A stretch of 64,000 bases of DNA from Streptomyces sp. AC512_CC834 (GTDB lineage Bacteria > Actinomycetota > Actinomycetes > Streptomycetales > Streptomycetaceae), in assembly GCF_019049325.1 (NCBI RefSeq), contig NZ_JAGMUO010000007.1, positions 1-64,000 of the forward strand, given 5' to 3'. A program made the translations under genes and the position numbers. Every line of letters starts with the position of its first letter. Within the stretch, counting starts at the first letter, position 1. Shown here piece by piece: positions 58,779 through 64,000 of this stretch. The notes beneath the pieces were generated by a model. It did not search any database and had not been told where the DNA came from. It saw only the letters and a program-made list of their open reading frames with translations.

Positions 58779-59798
58779 ATGCAGTACCGCACCTTGGGCC
58801 GCACCGGTGTGCAGGTCAGCTCGCTGGCGCTCGGCGCCATGAACTTCGGCAGCATCGGGCGCACCACCCAGGACGAGGCCACCGCCATCGTCGACGCCGC
58901 CCTGGAGGGCGGGATCAACCTCATCGACACCGCCGACATGTACAGCGGCGGCGAGTCGGAGGAGATGGTCGGCAAGGCCATCGCCGGGCGCCGCGACGAC
59001 ATCGTGCTGGCCACGAAGGCGTACATGCCGATGAGTGACGAGCCCAACCACCAGGGCGCCTCGCGTCGCTGGCTGGTCACCGAGCTGGACAACAGCCTGC
59101 ACCGCCTCGGGGTCGACCACGTCGACCTGTATCAGGTCCACCGCTGGGACCCGAACACGAGTGACGAGGAGACGCTGTCCGCGCTGACCGATCTGCAGCG
59201 CGCGGGGAAGATCCGCTACTTCGGCTCCTCGACCTTCCCCGCCTACCGCATCGTCGAGGCCCAGTGGGCGGCCCGCGAGCACCGCCTGAGCCGCTACGTC
59301 ACCGAGCAGCCCAGCTACTCCGTCCTCCAGCGCGGGATCGAGAGCCACGTGCTGCCCGTGACCGAGCAGTACGGGCTCGGCGTGCTGGTGTGGAGCCCGC
59401 TCGCCTCGGGGTGGCTGTCGGGGGCGGTGCGGGCGGGGCAGGAGGTCGCCACGCACCGGTCGGCGGTCCTGCCCGAACGCTTCGACACCGCTCTGCCCGC
59501 CAACCGGGCCCGGATGGACGCCGTCGAGAAGCTGGCCGCCGTCGCCGACGAGGCCGGGCTGACCCTGATCCAGCTCGCGCTCGGCTTCGTCACCGCCCAC
59601 CCCGCCGTGACCGCCGCGCTCGTCGGGCCCCGCACCCTGGACCACCTGCACTCGCAGCTCGCCGCCGCCGACACCGTGCTCTCCGACGACGTCCTCGACG
59701 CGATCGACGCCATCGTCGCGCCGGGTACGGACCTGGCCGCGCACGAGAAGTTCGACGCCACCCCCGCGCTGCTGGACGCGTCACTGCGGCGCCGCTGA
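58779..59798 (+). CDS. Aldo/keto reductase
   Basis: A 339-residue NADPH-dependent oxidoreductase. The catalytic tetrad is visible as LIDTADMYSGGESEEMVG (Asp, Tyr), VLATKAYMP (Lys) and DLYQVHRWDP (His). The C-terminal part GFVTAHPAVTAALVGPRTLD binds NADPH. GGAGGAA lies upstream of ATG 58779. Probably reduces aldehydes or ketones when the divergent TetR protein senses its ligand. Confidence 0.95.
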   Translation: MQYRTLGRTGVQVSSLALGAMNFGSIGRTTQDEATAIVDAALEGGINLIDTADMYSGGESEEMVGKAIAGRRDDIVLATKAYMPMSDEPNHQGASRRWLVTELDNSLHRLGVDHVDLYQVHRWDPNTSDEETLSALTDLQRAGKIRYFGSSTFPAYRIVEAQWAAREHRLSRYVTEQPSYSVLQRGIESHVLPVTEQYGLGVLVWSPLASGWLSGAVRAGQEVATHRSAVLPERFDTALPANRARMDAVEKLAAVADEAGLTLIQLALGFVTAHPAVTAALVGPRTLDHLHSQLAAADTVLSDDVLDAIDAIVAPGTDLAAHEKFDATPALLDASLRRR

Positions 59799-59802
59799 GC
59801 GG

Positions 59803-60522
59803 TCAGCGCACCGGCCGGCCCGCCCCCGCCCCCGCCTCGCCGCGCCCTCGGTAGCGGTACACGACGTACGGCCGTACCAGGTAGCCCAGCGGTGCCGTGA
59901 AGGCGTGGATCAGGCGGGTGAAGGGCCACAGGGCGAAGAGGGCCATGGCGAACAGGGCGTGCAGGCGGTAGACCAGCGGGGCCTGCGCCATGGCGGTCAC
60001 GTCCGGGTCCAGGGCGAACAGGCTGCGGAACCAGACGGAGACGCCGAGCCGGTAGTCGTACGTGGACGCGGCGGTCGCGCCGGACGCGGTGGCCGTCAGC
60101 CCGGCGAGGACGACCGTGACCAGCAGGGGGTAGACCACGCGGTCGCTGCGGCTGGTCGCGGCCCTGATCGCGGGGGTGCGCAGGCGGCGGTACAGGAGGA
60201 GGGCGAGGCCTGCCAGGGTGGCCAGGCCCGCCGTGCCGCCCGCGAGGAGCGCGTTGGTGTGGTAGAGCTCCTCGCTGATGTGGAGGCGGTCGGTCAGGGA
60301 CTCGGGGACCAGGAGTCCGGCCACGTGGCCGGCGATCACGAACAGCAGGCCGTAGTGGAAGAGCGGGCCCGCGACGCGCAGCAGCCGGCTCTCGTGGAGC
60401 TGGCTGGAGCGGGTGGTGAAGCCGAAGCGGTCGTAGTGGTAGCGCCAGGCCGTGCCCGCCACCAGCACCACCAGGGTCAGGTAGGGCAGAACGCCCCACA
60501 GGGTGGTGTGCAGGTGCTTCAT
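59803..60522 (-). CDS. narI: Respiratory nitrate reductase gamma subunit
   Basis: A 239-residue cytochrome b subunit with five membrane helices that takes electrons from quinol. Helix 1 LWGVLPYLTLVVLVAGTAWR; heme histidines are likely those in GPLFHYGLLFVIAGHVAGLL and in LVYRLHALFAMALFALWPFT / RLIHAFTAP. ATG 60522 overlaps the narJ stop (ATGA). Last gene of narGHJI, with stop 4 bp after the aldo/keto reductase stop on the other strand. Confidence 0.95.
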   Translation of the reverse strand: MKHLHTTLWGVLPYLTLVVLVAGTAWRYHYDRFGFTTRSSQLHESRLLRVAGPLFHYGLLFVIAGHVAGLLVPESLTDRLHISEELYHTNALLAGGTAGLATLAGLALLLYRRLRTPAIRAATSRSDRVVYPLLVTVVLAGLTATASGATAASTYDYRLGVSVWFRSLFALDPDVTAMAQAPLVYRLHALFAMALFALWPFTRLIHAFTAPLGYLVRPYVVYRYRGRGEAGAGAGRPVR

Positions 60523-61193
60523 CGGCGGGCTCCCTCGTCGTTCGGCCGGGGCTGGGCAGGGAAGGGGCCCAGGAGGTCCAGGCCCACCGCCTCGGTCGGC
60601 GGTCCTGTACGGGTCATGCGCAGGGCCTCCTCGCGGCTGGCCGGTGCCTGGCCCGGCAGGCACCGGCAGACGGCCTGGAGGAGGGCGGCGTAGGGGCTGC
60701 GGTGCGCTTCGAGGGCGTAGCGCAGGACTTCGATCGCCGCGCGGTAGTCCGTCAGCAGGGCGGTGCCCGCCTCCGGGGCGCGGGCGGCGAACTCCAGCAT
60801 CAGCGGCAGGAAGTCGGGCAGTTCGTCGTCCGGGGGCAGCCAGCCGTGGGTGCGGTACACGGACTTGATGCGGGCCAGTGCGGCGCCCCTGCGGCGGGTG
60901 TCGCCGTCGGTGTAGTAGGTGAGGTAGAGGCAGCGGCGGCGGCTGCGGTCGAAGGTGGCGACATAGCGGGCGGCCACGGCGAGGGGGTCCTCGCGCTCCG
61001 CCCGGTCGCAGAAGGAGAGGAGGAGTTGGATCTCGGGGCCGGGGAGTTCGGCGACCGTCTCGCGGACGGTGTGCGGGCGGCGGGGCCAGTCCCGGTCCGG
61101 GTAGGCCAGCAGCAGGGCGGCGGCCTGGAAGACGACCGGTGCGGTGGTGGTCGTTGCGGCACGGCTGAGGCTACGGCTACGGCTACGGCTCAC
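60519..61193 (-). CDS. narJ: Nitrate reductase molybdenum cofactor assembly chaperone
   Basis: A 224-residue chaperone that binds apo-NarG and guides cofactor insertion. VVFQAAALLLAYPDRDWPRR, RYVATFDRSRRRCLYLTYYT and LPDFLPLMLEFAARAPEAGT are typical. The GTG start (SRSRSRSLSRAATTTT) has a short Arg/Ser repeat and overlaps the narH stop (GTGA). Confidence 0.93.
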   Translation of the reverse strand: MSRSRSRSLSRAATTTTAPVVFQAAALLLAYPDRDWPRRPHTVRETVAELPGPEIQLLLSFCDRAEREDPLAVAARYVATFDRSRRRCLYLTYYTDGDTRRRGAALARIKSVYRTHGWLPPDDELPDFLPLMLEFAARAPEAGTALLTDYRAAIEVLRYALEAHRSPYAALLQAVCRCLPGQAPASREEALRMTRTGPPTEAVGLDLLGPFPAQPRPNDEGARR

Positions 61194-62857
61194 AGCTCGG
61201 GCTCCGTCCGCGCGGTGCGGCGTGCGCGCGGGAAGAGGCCGTTCGGGCGTCCCTTCCCGTTCCAGTTCAGGAGGTTGACCCGGCCGCGCAGCGCCGACGA
61301 CGTGTCGGACCCGGCGGTCGGCGGCGCGTGGAAGGCGTCGGGGTCGAACCCGGAACCGCCACCGTCCGCACCGTCCGCACCGTCCGGCATCATGCCGGGG
61401 CCGCCCTCGCCGTCCAGGCTGCAGCCCGCTCCCGCCCCTCCCGTCGCGTCGGGGTCGGGGACGGAGCCGGTGTAGGTGGTCGGGATGACGTACCGCTCGT
61501 CGTACTTGGCGAGGGCGAGCAGCCGGTACAGCTCCAGGATGCCCGGCTCGTCCAGGCCGACCGCGCGCGCGATCTGCGGGTCCTGTTCCTCGCCGAGGTT
61601 GACGCGCCGCATGTGGGAACGCATCGCGGCCAGTCGGCACAGCGCGGCCTCGACGGGCCCCGGATCGCCCGCGGTGAAGAGTTCGGCGAGGTAGCCGAGG
61701 GGGATGCGCAGCGTGTCGATCGCGCCGAACAGCGCGGCCGGGTCCTCCCCGTCGTGTCCTGTGCCGGTGAGGGCGTCGACGACCGGGGAGAGCGGCGGGA
61801 CGTACCAGACCATCGGCATGGTGCGGTACTCCGGGTGGAGCGGGAGCGCGACGCGGTAGCGGGTGATGAGGGCGCGGACCGGGGAGCGGCGCGCGGCCTC
61901 GATCCAGTCGTGCGGGATGCCCGAGGCCTCCGCCGCGCGGGCCACCTCCGGGTCGTCGGGGTCGAGGAAGCAGCCGAGCTGGGCCTCGTACAGGTCCTGT
62001 TCGTCGGTGACGGAGGCGGCGGCGCCGACCTTGTCGGGGTCGTAGAGCATCACGCCGAGGTAGCGGAGCCGGCCGACGCAGGTCTCGGAGCAGACGGTCG
62101 GGTCGCCGGCCTCGATGCGCGGGTAGCAGAAGGTGCACTTCTCGGCCTTGCCGGTGGCGTGGTTGAAGTAGACCTTCTTGTACGGGCAGCCGCTGACGCA
62201 CATGCGCCAGCCGCGGCAGCGGTCCTGGTCGACCAGGACGATGCCGTCCTCGACCCGCTTGTACATGGCGCCGGAGGGGCAGACGGCGACGCAGGACGGG
62301 TTGAGGCAGTGCTCGCAGATGCGCGGCAGGTAGAACATGAACGCCCGCTCGTAGTCGAGGCGGACCTGCTCGCTCATCCGGGCCAGGAGCGGGTCGGCGG
62401 CGAGCTGGTCGGGGCCGCCGCCGAGGTCGTCGTCCCAGTTGGGGCCCCAGGTGATCTCGGCCGGGCGGCCGTCGATCTGCGAGCGGGGCGGGGCGGTGGG
62501 GATGTCGTCGCCGAGGGGGGCGGTGGTGAGGTTCTCGTAGTCGTACGTCCAGGGCTGGTAGTAGTCGTCGAGGGTGGGGAGTTCGGGGTTGGCGAAGATG
62601 CGGGCCAGGCGGCGGGCGCGGCCGCCGCTGCGCGGGACGAGGCGCCCGCCCTTGAGCCGCCAGCCGCCCTTCCACTTCTCCTGGTCCTCGTGGCCGCGGG
62701 GGTAGCCCTGGCCGGGGCGGGTCTCGACGTTGTTGAACCAGACGTACTCGGTGCCGGTGCGGTTGGTCCAGGTCTGTTTGCAGGTGACCGAGCAGGTGTG
62801 GCAGCCGATGCACTTGTCGAGGTTCATGACCATCGCCACCTGTGCCATGACGCGCAT
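61190..62857 (-). CDS. narH: Respiratory nitrate reductase beta subunit
   Basis: A 555-residue iron-sulfur subunit. Cluster motifs: CIGCHTCSVTCKQTW, CEHCLNPSCVAVCPSGA, CRGWRMCVSGCPYKK (Trp in place of one Cys, giving the usual [3Fe-4S]) and CTFCYPR ... CSETCVGRLRYLG. These pass electrons from NarI to NarG. ATG 62857 overlaps the narG stop (TGATG). A Gly/Asp-rich insertion (DGADGADGGGSGFDPD) near 490 is a probable surface loop. Confidence 0.96.
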   Translation of the reverse strand: MRVMAQVAMVMNLDKCIGCHTCSVTCKQTWTNRTGTEYVWFNNVETRPGQGYPRGHEDQEKWKGGWRLKGGRLVPRSGGRARRLARIFANPELPTLDDYYQPWTYDYENLTTAPLGDDIPTAPPRSQIDGRPAEITWGPNWDDDLGGGPDQLAADPLLARMSEQVRLDYERAFMFYLPRICEHCLNPSCVAVCPSGAMYKRVEDGIVLVDQDRCRGWRMCVSGCPYKKVYFNHATGKAEKCTFCYPRIEAGDPTVCSETCVGRLRYLGVMLYDPDKVGAAASVTDEQDLYEAQLGCFLDPDDPEVARAAEASGIPHDWIEAARRSPVRALITRYRVALPLHPEYRTMPMVWYVPPLSPVVDALTGTGHDGEDPAALFGAIDTLRIPLGYLAELFTAGDPGPVEAALCRLAAMRSHMRRVNLGEEQDPQIARAVGLDEPGILELYRLLALAKYDERYVIPTTYTGSVPDPDATGGAGAGCSLDGEGGPGMMPDGADGADGGGSGFDPDAFHAPPTAGSDTSSALRGRVNLLNWNGKGRPNGLFPRARRTARTEPEL

Positions 62858-64000
62858 CAGTACGTGACCTCCTGGGAGCGGCGCCGGATCGTGGTGACCG
62901 CGTCGCGCTGGTTGCCGGTCGGGCCGTAGTAGTTGGGGGCGAAGGAGAGCTGGCCGTAGCCGCCGATGAGGTGGGTGGGCTTGACGAGCAGCTTGGTGAG
63001 GGAGTTGTGGACGCCGCCGCGGCGGCCGTTCGTCTCCGACTTGGGTACGTTCACCAGGCGTTCCTGGACGTGGTACATCAGCACCGTGCCGTCCGGGACG
63101 CGGTGCGAGACGATCGCGCGGGCGACGACGACGCCGTGCGCGTTGACGGCCTCCACCCAGTCGTTGTCGGCGGCGCCGATCGCGTCGGCGTCGGCGGGGC
63201 TCATCCAGATGACGGGGCCGCCGCGGGCCAGGGTCTGCATCAGCAGGTTCTCCTGGTACTCGGAGTGGATGGACCACTTGGAGTGCGGGGTGAGGTAGCG
63301 GACGGTGACCGCGCGGCCGGCGTCGCCCGCAGCCGTGGGCGCGTCGCCCAGCTCGGCCAGGTTCAGCGGGGGCCGGTAGACGGGGAGTTGCTCGCCCAGT
63401 TCCGCCATCCAGTCGTGGTCGACGTAGAAGTGCTGGCGGCCGGTGAGGGTGTGCCAGGGCTTCTTGTGCTCGGTGTTGACGGTGAACGGCGAGTAGCGGC
63501 GGTCGGGTGCCTCCTTGCCGGACCACTCGAAGCTCGCCCCGACCTGCACGGGCCGCTCCTGGGTGTCGGAGAAGACCACGCGCCGCTCCCCCACCGACGC
63601 GGCCAGCTCCGCGAGTCCGGCGCCGGCGCCCACGCGGTCGGCGAGGCGGTCGAAGCCCTCGGCGGCGAGGCGGCCGTTGGTGGTGCCGGACAGGGCGAGG
63701 ATCGCCTCGCAGAACTTGACGTCGGTGTCGAGCAGGGGGCGCCCGCGGGCCGGTCCGGCGGGGGCGGTGCCGCAGCGGGCGGCCAGCCAGTGGGCCTCCT
63801 GCCCCGGGTTGACGGTGATGCCCTTGACGGTCATGCCGTGCTCCTCGGCCAGCGGCCCGAAGGCGGCGAGCCGGTCGGCGACGGCCGTGTAGTCCCGTTC
63901 GACGAGGGTCACCGGCGGGGCGTTGCGGCCCGGCTCGACGGGGGTGCGGCCGTCGCGCCAGTCGGTGACCCGGCCGCCGGGCTGCGCCATCTCGCCGGGG
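62857..64000 (-). CDS. narG: Respiratory nitrate reductase alpha subunit, N-terminal part outside window
   Basis: The last 381 residues of the molybdenum subunit are seen; the frame is open to the right edge. Motifs: KFCEAILALSGTTNGRLAAE, YLTPHSKWSIHSEYQENLLM, GPVIWMSPADADAIGAADND, HKKPWHTLTGRQHFYVDHDW, PTHLIGGYGQLSFAPNYYGP and a terminal TTIRRRSQEV. The first FeS and molybdopterin motifs lie off-window. Leftward operon narGHJI; all junctions overlap. From memory this may be the third nar set of S. coelicolor-type genomes. Confidence 0.95.
   Translation of the reverse strand, partial: PGEMAQPGGRVTDWRDGRTPVEPGRNAPPVTLVERDYTAVADRLAAFGPLAEEHGMTVKGITVNPGQEAHWLAARCGTAPAGPARGRPLLDTDVKFCEAILALSGTTNGRLAAEGFDRLADRVGAGAGLAELAASVGERRVVFSDTQERPVQVGASFEWSGKEAPDRRYSPFTVNTEHKKPWHTLTGRQHFYVDHDWMAELGEQLPVYRPPLNLAELGDAPTAAGDAGRAVTVRYLTPHSKWSIHSEYQENLLMQTLARGGPVIWMSPADADAIGAADNDWVEAVNAHGVVVARAIVSHRVPDGTVLMYHVQERLVNVPKSETNGRRGGVHNSLTKLLVKPTHLIGGYGQLSFAPNYYGPTGNQRDAVTTIRRRSQEVTY

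Noticed and set aside
60700..62930. Long plus-strand frames across narJ and narH
   Set aside because: Shadows of the nar operon; all FeS and family motifs are on the minus strand.

Overview
The window is chromosomal DNA from a Streptomyces or very close actinobacterium. It is strongly GC-rich, uses many GTG and some TTG starts, has extensive ATGA/GTGA gene overlaps, and carries actinobacterial marker genes: mycothiol S-conjugate amidase (mca), DUF4307, WhiJ-type HTH/DUF397 pairs, SigE-family sigma factors, a DasR-type site before a chitinase, and several PASTA-less Ser/Thr kinases. The order mca-greA-ilvA-metB-msrA-narGHJI and the flanking PEP carboxykinase and chitinase resemble, from memory and unverified, the S. 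coelicolor SCO49xx-SCO50xx core read in reverse.

Layout. 1-3.9 kb: partial unknown gene, lipoprotein, DasR-type operator and a secreted three-domain GH18 chitinase. 4-9 kb: polymorphic-toxin locus with a small ESX-like helix protein, a 1462-residue RHS/YD-repeat toxin with an ESX-like N terminus, and a coupled candidate immunity gene; its 3' end is visibly AT-richer than its surroundings. 9.1-9.7 kb: deletion-scarred copy of the complete WhiJ-like locus at 13.4-15.2 kb (ATPase / HTH-DUF5753 / DUF397). Between them lie a receptor kinase with a duplicated sensor domain and a membrane protein. 15.2-19.1 kb: sigma factor, putative anti-sigma partner, Nramp-like transporter and an unknown PH-like protein.

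19.1-26.1 kb: two divergent operons that together look like a sugar-acid/amino-sugar-acid pathway. Leftward are PfkB (KDG-type) kinase, IclR regulator, RidA and GntP permease. Rightward are a D-threonine-aldolase/D-glucosaminate-dehydratase-like PLP enzyme and an N-acyl-D-amino-acid-deacylase-like amidohydrolase. My reading is uptake of N-acetyl-D-glucosaminate or a similar acid, deacylation, dehydration to 2-keto-3-deoxygluconate, and phosphorylation.

26-35 kb: AlaA aminotransferase, GTP-type PEP carboxykinase, hemolysin-III protein, Mut7-C protein, DUF255 thioredoxin-domain protein and a Uma2 protein, followed by what looks like a decayed second copy of the DUF255 gene. 35.7-43.5 kb: a signalling cluster of two Ser/Thr kinases plus a PIN/NYN-like-FHA protein, divergent from a 1097-residue STAND NTPase with TPRs. 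This may be an undescribed signalling or conflict system.

43.5-54.2 kb: conserved housekeeping genes (mca, DUF4307, greA, DrrAB-type ABC exporter, ilvA, MarR, a coupled sigma-like three-gene string, metB, msrA). 54.3-56.7 kb: an island of small uncharacterised families (DUF6247 plus an overlooked 45-residue partner, DUF4291, DUF3885). 56.7-59.8 kb: two redox enzymes each divergent from its regulator (HxlR, TetR) with clear palindromic operators. 59.8-64 kb: narGHJI nitrate reductase with every junction overlapping; narG runs off the right edge. No rRNA, tRNA, CRISPR array, insertion sequence or integrase was recognised.
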